DNA of 64,000 bases, taken from positions 310,001 to 374,000 of the forward strand of contig NZ_AGAV01000003.1 of NCBI RefSeq assembly GCF_000224785.1. The letters are read 5' to 3'. Position 1 is the stretch's first letter. Each line of letters starts with the position of its first letter. The stretch is from Lentibacillus jeotgali (GTDB taxonomy: Bacteria > Bacillota > Bacilli > Bacillales > Amphibacillaceae). Position numbers and translations under genes: made by a program. Shown here piece after piece: positions 17,667 through 25,405 of this stretch. The notes under the pieces were generated by a model that was not told the DNA's origin, searched no databases, and saw only the letters and a program-made list of their open reading frames with translations.

Positions 17667-18423
17667 TCATTGTGATCGTCTGCTTGATTATTTTAATGAC
17701 CAGCTGACGGATGAACAGAAAGCGGAATTTGAGGCGCATTTACTGGAATGTGAAGATTGCCGGATGGAATTGGCCGAACTTGAGCAATTGACCGAAGTTC
17801 TGCCATACAGCAGTGAGCCTGTTGATCCGCCAAGCGGCATGAAAGAACGTGTGTTGTCAAATGTCATTGGGGAAAAGGCGGATGATGTACATGAAGAAGA
17901 AAATGTTGTTCCTGTTCCGGAGAGCCGGAATGAGCCGGCTAAAAAGCGCAGAGGATGGTATAAACCGTTAATGGCGGCAGTATTGACGCTTTCCTTAGTT
18001 GGAAACGGGGCGGCAGTCATTTATATTACAAATAATGAGCAGACAACCGAACCAGCGCCTGAACCTGAAGGAGGCGTTTCCCTCGATACACTCGAAACAA
18101 TGAGGACATTACAGCCATCTGAAGGGGTTAACGCTCAAGCTACTGCGATGATGATCAGCCAAAATGATCAAACAAATCTGGTCGTTCAGGCGAATGGATT
18201 AGAGGAACTCGAAGGTGAGGAAACCTATCAAGTGTGGGTGCTAGAGGGTGAACAGCCATACCGCGCCGGCACGTTTGTTCCGAATGAAGACGGTGACGGC
18301 GGTGTCTCCTATGTTATGGATTATGAGGGAGAACAAAACTTTGACACAATCGCCATTACCAAAGAACCCGATGCAAACAGTCAGACACCCCAGGGAGATA
18401 TACTTCTAAGCTCATCACTATAA
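17656..18423 (+). CDS. Membrane anti-sigma factor, zinc type with RskA domain
   Basis: A 255-aa protein that holds the ECF sigma factor at the membrane. N-terminal zinc-binding anti-sigma domain with H28, C32, C35 (AHLLECEDC); one TM segment (about residues 98-120, PLMAAVLTLSLVGNGAAVIY); an extracytoplasmic RskA-type domain with TYQVWVLEGEQPYRAGTFVP. Start overlaps the sigma gene. Release of the sigma factor would need a signal or proteolysis; the signal is unknown. Confidence 0.9.
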   Translation: MTANHCDRLLDYFNDQLTDEQKAEFEAHLLECEDCRMELAELEQLTEVLPYSSEPVDPPSGMKERVLSNVIGEKADDVHEEENVVPVPESRNEPAKKRRGWYKPLMAAVLTLSLVGNGAAVIYITNNEQTTEPAPEPEGGVSLDTLETMRTLQPSEGVNAQATAMMISQNDQTNLVVQANGLEELEGEETYQVWVLEGEQPYRAGTFVPNEDGDGGVSYVMDYEGEQNFDTIAITKEPDANSQTPQGDILLSSSL

Positions 18424-18431
18424 AAAAGAGG

Positions 18432-18473
18432 AAAAACCGGAATGCGCTCATGGCAGTGCATTCCGGTTTTTTT
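18432..18473 (+). terminator. Terminator of the sigma/anti-sigma operon
   Basis: 14-bp perfect stem (AAAAACCGGAATGC), a 12-nt loop and seven T. It separates the sigma pair from the surface-protein gene, which must have its own promoter or depend on read-through. Confidence 0.88.
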
Positions 18474-18571
18474 CTAACTTTTCAGGGCAATAAGTGATCC
18501 GATTGCAACTCTGCTTCGTTAGCCTAGTAGAAAACAAGAAAGACAAATCTTTTAAAGGAGTGGAGTCAAGG

Positions 18572-19927
18572 ATGAATTGGAAAAGAGCATTAGTTGCAGC
18601 ACCATTAAGTGCGGCGCTCATATTCTCAGCAACGGGAGGACCGGTGAGTGCAGAAACATCAGACAGTAACCCTTCTGTTGATACAGCAGCGGTTGATCTG
18701 AGAGCTGATTTGGGACATTTGCTGAGTGAACACGCATTCCTTGCCATTGAAGCAATGCGCAACGGAGCGGATGGATCAGAGGATTTCGAGGCATCTGTTG
18801 CTGCATTGGAGTCAAACACAGCGGATTTATCGGAAGCAATCGCATCGGTTTATGGCGACAAAGCAGGTCAATCGTTTAAAGACATGTGGAGTGCACATAT
18901 CGGCTATTTCGTTGATTATGTGAATGCAACAGCTGAAGGGGACGAAGAAGCGAAACAGGCTGCATTGGATGAGTTATCACAATATCGTGAAGACTTTTCC
19001 CAATTTCTTGAAACCGCTACTGAGGAACGTTTGGAAGCCGGATCACTGGCGGACAGCCTGCAAATGCATGTGGATCAATTAATTGGCGCTTTCGACAGCT
19101 ATGTGGCCGAGGATTATGAGCAAGCGTATAATCATGAGCGTGAAGCAATTGGACACATGCATATGGTAGCAAAGGGATTGTCATCAGCTGTCGTTGATCA
19201 AATGCCGGATCAGTTTAATAACACCATGGCCGTGACACCTGCGGGAGATCTGCGGACAAAGTTAGGTAAGCTTTTATCAGAGCATGCCGGCATTGCAGCC
19301 ATTGCCATGCAGAATGGGATTGAAGGTGCGCCGGATTTTGAAGCATCAACTAATGCATTAAGCAGTAACACGGAGGATTTGAGTTCAGCCATTGCATCTG
19401 TGTACGGTGATGAAGCTGGCCAGGCGTTTAACAACATGTGGTCAGAGCATATCGGTTATTTTGTCGATTACGTAAACGCAACTGCTGAAGAAGATGAAGA
19501 AGCCAAGCAAGAAGCACTGGATAACCTTCAAATGTATAAAGAGGATTTTTCAGCGTTCATTGAAGAAGCAACCGGCGGCAATGTGGAAGCATCTGCCATG
19601 GCTGAGGGGTTACAGGCACATGTCAATCAGCTAATCGGAGCGTTTGATAGCTATGCCAATGGATCATATGATGAAGCGTTTAACCAGACACGGGATGCTT
19701 ATGGCCATATGTATGGAGCTGCTAAATTAATTTCATCCGGAATCGTAGCGGACAATGCGGCTATGTTCGCAAGCGATATGCCTTCTGAAATGCCTGATAC
19801 CGGTATGGGAACGATGGCTGAACAAAACAGTAATATGATGTGGGCATGGATTCTGGGTACAAGTGTATTTGCACTGGCGGCACTAATAGCAATCCGTAAA
19901 TATACCACGGCAAACCATGATAAGTAG
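18572..19927 (+). CDS. Exported duplicated-domain protein with MPDTG wall-sorting motif
   Basis: A 451-aa surface protein: signal peptide (cleavage probably after VSA, residue 27), two tandem homologous helical domains (about 42-215 and 226-395; both contain LLSEHA, ASVYGD, MWSxHIGYFVDYVNATAE, HVxQLIGAFDSY and a GHM motif), then MPDTG (407-411), a short polar linker, a hydrophobic anchor (WAWILGTSVFALAALIAI) and the tail RKYTTANHDK. MPDTG is a variant of the sortase motif LPXTG. The neighbouring class F sortase is its likely ligase. Conserved His and Met residues in both repeats could bind metal or ligand, but this is a guess. ATG 18572 chosen for the signal peptide and AAAGGAG upstream. Confidence 0.82.
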   Translation: MNWKRALVAAPLSAALIFSATGGPVSAETSDSNPSVDTAAVDLRADLGHLLSEHAFLAIEAMRNGADGSEDFEASVAALESNTADLSEAIASVYGDKAGQSFKDMWSAHIGYFVDYVNATAEGDEEAKQAALDELSQYREDFSQFLETATEERLEAGSLADSLQMHVDQLIGAFDSYVAEDYEQAYNHEREAIGHMHMVAKGLSSAVVDQMPDQFNNTMAVTPAGDLRTKLGKLLSEHAGIAAIAMQNGIEGAPDFEASTNALSSNTEDLSSAIASVYGDEAGQAFNNMWSEHIGYFVDYVNATAEEDEEAKQEALDNLQMYKEDFSAFIEEATGGNVEASAMAEGLQAHVNQLIGAFDSYANGSYDEAFNQTRDAYGHMYGAAKLISSGIVADNAAMFASDMPSEMPDTGMGTMAEQNSNMMWAWILGTSVFALAALIAIRKYTTANHDK

Positions 19928-19953
19928 TTTCTTACCCGAGAGGAGGCTGTGTG

Positions 19954-20619
19954 ATGTGGAAATTTCTTAGCATATTGCTGCTGATGTTAATGGTCAGCTG
20001 CGGACAGACACAGAGCACAGGCTCCTCCGGTCAGCCGGATAAAGAGCGTGTAAACGATCAGGGAGAAGCCACTGAGGAAGTAGATGATTCAGCAAAACAG
20101 ACGGATCATAACAGTAATCAGGGTGATGACCATATTCAAACAACGTCATCACCGATCATAACAGATCCAGAATACGGGATTAAGCCTGAGACCATTCAAA
20201 TTGACAGTATCGGTGTAGATTCGGTTGTTGAAGGCGTTGGTCTGATGGAGAACGGGGAAATGGCTGTTCCCGAAGATTTTCGGATCACCGGCTGGTATGA
20301 GCAGGGAGCAAAACCAGGTGAACGGGGGAGCGCTGTTATTGCCGGTCACGTGGATGACAAAACAGGTCCTGGTGTATTCTTTGACCTGGAAGACCTGCAA
20401 AAAGGTGATGAGGTGGAGGTCCTCAATGACAAAGGTGATAAATTAGTGTTCGAAGTCGTCGATAAACAGGTTTTTCCTATGGACGATGCGCCGGTGAAAG
20501 ATATCTTTGGTTATACTTCCAGGAGAATGTTGAATTTGGTTACCTGTACCGGCCCGTTTGATGAGTCAAGAGGTGGTCACATTGATCGGCTTGTTGTTTA
20601 TACAGAATTAAAAGAATAA
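19954..20619 (+). CDS. Class F sortase
   Basis: A transpeptidase that would cleave the MPDTG protein encoded 26 nt upstream and attach it to the wall. The 221-aa product has the sortase triad H132 (AGHVDD), C198 (LVTCTG) and R212 (HIDRLVVY). Instead of a plain N-terminal TM, its N terminus (LLLMLMVSCGQ) looks like a lipoprotein signal with C16, followed by an acidic low-complexity linker to about residue 70. ATG 19954 follows AGGAGG. Ends at a terminator. Confidence 0.88.
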   Translation: MWKFLSILLLMLMVSCGQTQSTGSSGQPDKERVNDQGEATEEVDDSAKQTDHNSNQGDDHIQTTSSPIITDPEYGIKPETIQIDSIGVDSVVEGVGLMENGEMAVPEDFRITGWYEQGAKPGERGSAVIAGHVDDKTGPGVFFDLEDLQKGDEVEVLNDKGDKLVFEVVDKQVFPMDDAPVKDIFGYTSRRMLNLVTCTGPFDESRGGHIDRLVVYTELKE

Positions 20620-20630
20620 TAACGTGAAAG

Positions 20631-20665
20631 AAGAGGCGGTTCCTTGAATGGGACCGCCTCTTTGT
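20631..20665 (+). terminator. Terminator of the sortase gene
   Basis: 13-bp stem AAGAGGCGGTTCC/GGGACCGCCTCTT (one G-T pair) followed by TTTG. Confidence 0.8.
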
Positions 20666-20732
20666 TTGTTACAAATTGAAAGATGTTATCAATTTTAAAG
20701 TTACGCTACTCTTGAATTTGACTAAAGTTAAG

Positions 20733-20820
20733 GGTTGAGACGCAGCTTCGTTAAGTGTCTTTTGTGCCTGGTGTGATCTTATGATTAAGGCAAAATAACG
20801 AATGAGCAAGGTGAATGAAA
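20733..20820 (+). repeat. Dispersed intergenic repeat, copy 1
   Basis: This 88-nt stretch matches 25406-25496. The last 40 nt (20781-20820) agree at 36 of 40 positions, including GAGCAAGGTGAATGAAA; the first half matches more loosely (CGTTnAGTGTC). Here the RBS-ATG end opens only a 35-codon frame (20815-20922) that runs into the convergent ABC gene and is probably not translated usefully. Confidence 0.75.
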
Positions 20821-20918
20821 TCGGGGTACTCAGTCTGGTGCGTTCTTTTGCTAATTAATACCCCTTGCCCCGTTTTTCTGTCTTTGAAGGATCCCAGAAA
20901 GGCCAGAAAATTATTTCT

Positions 20919-22771
20919 TTAACTTACCGGCGATTTCTGTTTATCATTTGCTTTCACTGCGAATTGATTGTGATAAAGTTCTGCATAAAACCCGCCTTTT
21001 GCAAGTAATGCTTCATGACTTCCCTGCTCAATTACCTGTCCCTGATCCATCACGAGAATGGTATCAGCCTGCTGGATCGTGGAGAGTCTGTGCGCAATAA
21101 TGAAACTTGTTCTTCCTTTCATCAGGCGATTTAAGGCACGCTGTATATGAATTTCCGTTCGTGCATCCACATTGCTTGTTGCTTCATCAAGGATCAGGAT
21201 TGCCGGGTCGGATATAACTGCCCGGGCAATCGTCAGAAGTTGCTTTTGCCCCTGTGAAATATTGGATGTCGATTCATTCAACAAGCTATCATAGCCGTGG
21301 GATAACGTTCGGATAAACCGGTCTGCATAGGCAGCCTCAGCTGCCTGGATGATTTCCTCTTCTGTTGCATCTTCCCTTCCATAAGCAATATTTTCTTTTA
21401 TCGTTCCATGAAAGAGCCAGGTATCCTGCAGCACAAGGCCGAACATACTGCGCAAATGATCGCGGTTTAAATCTCTAATGGGTATGCCGTCGATTGTGAT
21501 CCGACCGCTGTCTGCTTCATAAAAACGCATCAAAAGATTAATGATGGTGGTCTTGCCTGCGCCGGTAGGGCCGACGATAGCAGCAGTTTGCCCCGGTTTT
21601 ACATCAAAATGGACATCTTCCATAACGGGCTTATCCTGCTGATATCCAAAAGTAACGTGTTCAAAACGGACATGGCCTTTCGGATTAGGTAAAACCTGTT
21701 TATCATCAGATGCTTCCTCTTCGGGTTCATCAAGGATTTCAAACACACGCTCAGCAGCTGCAACCGTTGATTGAATAATATTTGATACATTCGCTACCCG
21801 TGTAATCGGCTGGGAGAACAATCTAATATAAAGAATAAAAGCCTGCACTTCGCCAATGGTCATTGATCTTAACATAACAAGAATACTTCCAAGAACACAA
21901 ATGAGCACGTAGATGATATTATTGATGAAACGTAAGATGGGCATAATGATGCTTGAGATAAATTGAGCCTTCCATCCTGAATGATAGAGTTGGCTGTTTA
22001 CAGCTTGAAAATGACCAATAGACTGCTGTTCCCGTCCAAAGGCCTTCATTGTTTCGTGGCCTGTGTACATTTCTTCTACATGTGTATTTAACACCCCGAG
22101 CGATTGTTGCCGTCCTTTGAAAAATTTCTGGGACATTGAGACAACTTTTTTAGTGACAAGAATACTTAGCGGCAATGTCAAAAGGACAATAATGGTTAGA
22201 AGCGGACTGATGAGCAGCATCATAATGGTGACACCAATCATCGTAATCGTGGATGTGATTATTTGTGTAAGGCTTTGCCGCAGTGTACTGCTCACCTTTT
22301 CCAGGTCATTGACAGCCCGGCTTAGTACATCGCCATGTTTTGCTTTATCAAAAAAATGAAGTGGCAGCAGGGAGAGTTTTCTATTGATTTCTTTCCTTAG
22401 CGTATACACAACCTTTTGCGAAATCCCTGCCATCACATACTCCTGTACATAGATGAAACAGCTGCTTAACAAATATAATGCCGCAAGTACAAGGAGGATC
22501 TTCAACACAAGGAAAAAGTCAATCCCTTCCCCACGCACGCCCTGGAACAATTCCGTGATTGCAATACCGAGAATGGTGGGGCTGAGTATAGTGAATAAGG
22601 TGCTTGCCACAGCAGAAATCGCAACGAGTACGATTTTCCATTTATGTTCACCCAAATAGCTGGCCAGACGCTTTAAGGTATACTTGAAATCTTGTGGTTT
22701 TTGGATGAACTGTTCGGATTCCGTTTCTTTGTATGTTTAATAGACTGTGTTATGACACTTTTTTTGTTCAT
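20919..22771 (-). CDS. ABC exporter half-transporter, frameshifted near N terminus
   Basis: Membrane-ATPase fusion, half of a probable heterodimeric multidrug-type exporter (YfiC-like). Six TM segments precede an ATPase with Walker A GPTGAGKTT, signature ISQGQKQ and Walker B ILDEATSNVD (canonical Glu). The natural start is ATG 22771 (GAGGAGG upstream, overlapping the previous stop as ATGA), but that frame stops after 32 codons. The conserved KPQDFKYTLKRLASYL stretch lies in another frame. One missing base in the T5 run at 22698-22702 would join them. As it stands, only a TTG at 22655 could start the long frame, losing the N-terminal elbow. Mutation or sequencing error. Confidence 0.8.
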
Positions 22772-24492
22772 GAAACTTCCTCCTCAAAATCTTGTGAGGA
22801 TACAATTTCCTGATAAACCCCGCAGGTTTCTTTCAGTTCCTCATGGCTGCCTGCACCCGCAATCATTCCTTCATCAAGGACAATAATTTTATCCGCCTGT
22901 TCTGCAATGGTGGCACGTTGGGTAACCATTAATACACTGGAATCACCGGTTTCCTTTCTGAGTGAGGAGAACAGTGTTGCTGTTGTTTTTGCGTCAAGCG
23001 CAGAGAAACTATCATCAAAGATATAGACTTCAGGGTTTCTCAGAAGGGCACGGGCTATGGCAATCCGCTGCCGCTGTCCTCCTGAGAGATTCGTCCCAAA
23101 CCGGGAGACGGTTGTATCAAAGCCATTCTCCAGCTGGGAAATAAACCGGGCCTCTGAAACTGCTGCGGCATGATACAAGTCTTCCTTCGTTGCCGTTTCA
23201 TTGCCATACCGGATATTATCCGCGATCGTCCCCCTGAACAGATGCGCCTGCTGAGAGACAAATCCTATCTTTTCACGGAGCTTTTGCTGGGAAATATTTC
23301 GTATATCTATACCATCAAGGAGAATGCTGCCGTGATGAATGTCATAAAAACGCAGAAGCAGACTGGCAAGTGTTGATTTCCCTGCACCAGTTCCGCCAAT
23401 AATAGCTGTGATCTCCCCAGGGTTTACCTGGAATGAAACAGCGGAAAGCACAGACTTCTCTGCTTGCGGATAGCTGAATGATATATCCCTGAATTCAATT
23501 TCTCCCCTATGTTCCCCGGCTTCCACAGGATATTCTGGATCTTTTACACTTGTATCGGTATCAAGTATCTCGTTAATTCTCTTCGCAGAAACAGAAGCAC
23601 GGGGGATAGCAACAAACATGACAGAGGCCATGATTAAAGAAAACATAATCTGCATCGCATACTGAATGAATGCCATTAATTCACCGACCTGAAGAGATCC
23701 TGCCTCTATTCTGAAGGCGCCTATCCATATCAAAGCAATAATGGTAAAGTTAAGAATGATTGTCATGACTGGTGTTAAAATGGCTATCATCCGGTTGACT
23801 GTGGTGGCTGTTTCGGAAAAGTCAAGATTTGCCTCATTAAACCGGCGCCCCTCATGTTCTGTTCGATTAAATGCCCGGACTGTGCCTACACCCGTCAACC
23901 CTTCCCTTAAGATAAGATTTAAGTGATCTGTTTTTTCTTTTAGACTTTTAAAGAGTGGGATAGCCTTTTTTGCAATCACAAATATGGAAATAATGATGAG
24001 CGGCAACGGTGCAAAAATAACTAAGGAAAGCGTGGGGTTCATCCATAGTGCTATGAAAAAGGCACCAATAAATAACATAGGCGCCGTAATCATCGTTCTA
24101 AGCAGCATGGTCAGCACCTGTTGAACCTGCATCACATCATTGGTCGTTCTTGTAATCAGCGAAGAGGTACCGAGTTGGTCAAATTCCTTTAGCGAAAAGT
24201 TTTCCACACGGGTAAAGACCTTTTCGCGTACATCCCTGCTAAAGCCTGCTGTGACTTTCGCTGCAAATAAACTGCCCCAGATGGAGAAAACGCCGATCAT
24301 AGCTGTTACGAATAGCATGAGGGCACCAATCTGGATAATATAAGCGATGTCTTCATTTACTATTCCGGTATCTACAATCGCAGCCATGAGTGTTGGCAGA
24401 AACAATTGGGATAAGGATTGCAGAAAGAGAAGGATCAGCATAACAGCAATTGACTTACGATACGGTTTTAAGAGCTGGAACAGCTTAAGCAT
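22768..24492 (-). CDS. ABC exporter half-transporter (YfiB-like, degenerate site)
   Basis: A 574-aa fusion of a six-TM domain and an ATPase: Walker A GGTGAGKST, signature LSGGQRQR, Walker B VYIFDDSFSALD. The catalytic Glu after Walker B is Asp, as in the non-consensus subunit of heterodimeric type IV exporters, so it probably pairs with the product of the overlapping downstream gene. ATG 24492 has AAAGGTGAT upstream. A terminator separates it from the peptide genes before it. Confidence 0.9.
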   Translation of the reverse strand: MLKLFQLLKPYRKSIAVMLILLFLQSLSQLFLPTLMAAIVDTGIVNEDIAYIIQIGALMLFVTAMIGVFSIWGSLFAAKVTAGFSRDVREKVFTRVENFSLKEFDQLGTSSLITRTTNDVMQVQQVLTMLLRTMITAPMLFIGAFFIALWMNPTLSLVIFAPLPLIIISIFVIAKKAIPLFKSLKEKTDHLNLILREGLTGVGTVRAFNRTEHEGRRFNEANLDFSETATTVNRMIAILTPVMTIILNFTIIALIWIGAFRIEAGSLQVGELMAFIQYAMQIMFSLIMASVMFVAIPRASVSAKRINEILDTDTSVKDPEYPVEAGEHRGEIEFRDISFSYPQAEKSVLSAVSFQVNPGEITAIIGGTGAGKSTLASLLLRFYDIHHGSILLDGIDIRNISQQKLREKIGFVSQQAHLFRGTIADNIRYGNETATKEDLYHAAAVSEARFISQLENGFDTTVSRFGTNLSGGQRQRIAIARALLRNPEVYIFDDSFSALDAKTTATLFSSLRKETGDSSVLMVTQRATIAEQADKIIVLDEGMIAGAGSHEELKETCGVYQEIVSSQDFEEEVS

Positions 24493-24624
24493 CAATAATC
24501 ACCTTTATTCCTTGATTTTTATATGTAAGAGGTTTAGCAATTGAAATCGAAAGAACAGCTTGAGTATTTCTCTTGGGGCATGGCTGCCTTTGGAAAAGAT
24601 GTAGACCGCTTGGCACACTAGGCA

Positions 24625-24660
24625 TGAAAAAGGTCGGGGATCTATAAAATATCCCCGACT
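24625..24660 (-). terminator. Terminator after the acidic-peptide genes
   Basis: Perfect 9-bp stem GTCGGGGAT/ATCCCCGAC with a 9-nt loop followed on the minus strand by CTTTTTC. It ends the peptide transcript about 50 nt after the last peptide gene. Confidence 0.82.
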
Positions 24661-24708
24661 GCTTGTACAATTTCTATTGAAAGCCAGTATAACGGCTTTT
24701 ATAGATAC

Positions 24709-24855
24709 TTATAGTAAATCACTTACATCTACATCAAGATTACCTGAATCATTTGCGCTGTCGTTTAGAATGTCGCTTACATCTACATCTGCATTACCTG
24801 AATCATTTGCGCTGTCATTGAGAACATCGCTTAAAATTTGCGTTACGTCTAACAT
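24709..24855 (-). CDS. Acidic repeat peptide A (48 aa)
   Basis: A 48-aa peptide beginning MLDVTQILSDVLNDSAND. It contains two copies of an 18-residue unit (ILNDSANDSGNxDVDVSD type). It has 12 Asp and no Lys, Arg, His, Glu, Pro, Cys or aromatic residue. ATG 24855 has a strong GGGAGGTGA 5 nt upstream; a longer frame from 24915 has no RBS. It is the last of three paralogous genes on this strand and is followed by a terminator. I know no named family; no signal peptide is evident. Confidence 0.75.
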   Translation of the reverse strand: MLDVTQILSDVLNDSANDSGNADVDVSDILNDSANDSGNLDVDVSDLL

Positions 24856-24914
24856 GATGTCACCTCCCTTTTGCATCCGACTGTTTATGCCATTCTTGAT
24901 TTCAGCTGAGGTCA

Positions 24915-25007
24915 TTAAAGGATGTCGCTTACGTCCACATCAAGGTTGGCAGAATCATTGGCACTGCCGTTCAAGATGTCGCTTAGAATTTGGGTTGCAT
25001 CCATCAT
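24915..25007 (-). CDS. Acidic peptide B (30 aa)
   Basis: A 30-aa peptide, MMDATQILSDILNGSAND followed by SANLDVDVSDIL. It aligns without gaps to peptide C (25222-25314) and to the first 30 residues of peptide A. GAGGTGA stands 5 nt before ATG 25007. Composition again lacks basic, aromatic and Cys residues (6 Asp, no Glu). The conserved amino acids together with silent differences between copies indicate selection on the protein. Function unknown. Confidence 0.75.
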   Translation of the reverse strand: MMDATQILSDILNGSANDSANLDVDVSDIL

Positions 25008-25070
25008 GATTCACCTCTCTTTCTAATTAGCTAGCTTGTTAAGTGAAGGATTGGACCAATCTGATTTTTA

Positions 25071-25089
25071 ATACGATGTTTTATCGTAT
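25071..25089. promoter_or_regulatory. Small inverted repeat upstream of peptide B
   Basis: ATACGAT-GTTTT-ATCGTAT, 7-bp stem with 5-nt loop, adjacent to a TATAAT-like sequence. Operator or leader hairpin; not assigned. Confidence 0.3.
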
Positions 25090-25106
25090 CTATAATACAT
25101 TACCTC

Positions 25107-25125
25107 GTTTAATAAATTATTAAAC
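25107..25125. promoter_or_regulatory. Perfect 19-nt palindrome in the peptide-gene intergenic region
   Basis: GTTTAATAA-A-TTATTAAAC is a 9-bp perfect inverted repeat centred about 110 nt upstream of peptide B. It has the size and symmetry of an operator; no regulator gene is adjacent. Confidence 0.4.
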
Positions 25126-25150
25126 ATTGGATAACTAATAATTTTTAAAC

Positions 25151-25204
25151 TTATATAAGATTGGCTATTTCTACATTGATGTTGACTGCATCATTATTTT
25201 CCCT
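25151..25204 (-). pseudogene. Possible decayed fourth acidic-peptide copy
   Basis: Between peptides C and B, one minus frame reads ENNDAVNINVEIANLI and then stops. It mirrors the end of the family (ANDSANVDLNISDLL) by conservative substitutions at most positions and stops at the same place. It has no start codon and a stop lies 17 codons upstream, so if related it is a remnant. Confidence 0.35.
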
Positions 25205-25221
25205 CTACTTATGGTCGTTTC

Positions 25222-25314
25222 TTAAAGTAAGTCGCTGATGTTCAGGTCAACATTGGCAGAATCATTAGCACTGCCATTTAGAATGTCACTTAAGATTTGT
25301 GTTACATCTGTCAT
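25222..25314 (-). CDS. Acidic peptide C (30 aa)
   Basis: A 30-aa peptide, MTDVTQILSDILNGSAND followed by SANVDLNISDLL, first of the paralogous set on the minus strand. GAGGTGA lies 7 nt before ATG 25314, and the leader GAGGTGAATCAT is shared with peptide B, showing recent duplication of the whole gene with its RBS. Five Asp, no Lys, Arg, His, Glu, Cys or aromatic residue. Function unknown. Confidence 0.75.
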   Translation of the reverse strand: MTDVTQILSDILNGSANDSANVDLNISDLL

Positions 25315-25405
25315 TATGATTCACCTCGCTTTTACAAAGCTAACGCAGAAAATAGTCATTTGGATCATCATTTTTTAAATTTTTTTGGTCAGTGGGGTAG
25401 AGGAA

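Noticed and set aside
20815-20922. 35-aa ORF starting from the first dispersed repeat copy
   Set aside because: Start and RBS derive from the repeat; the rest has no family and it runs into the 3' end of a convergent gene.
22696-22706. Programmed -1 frameshift in the ABC exporter
   Set aside because: The run gives codons TCC AAA AAC, not an X-XXY-YYZ heptamer, and no downstream stimulatory structure was noticed; a simple indel is more likely.
24713-24915. Longer 68-aa version of peptide A starting at 24915
   Set aside because: No RBS at 24915, while GGGAGGTGA stands right before ATG 24855 and the paralogues begin at the equivalent Met.
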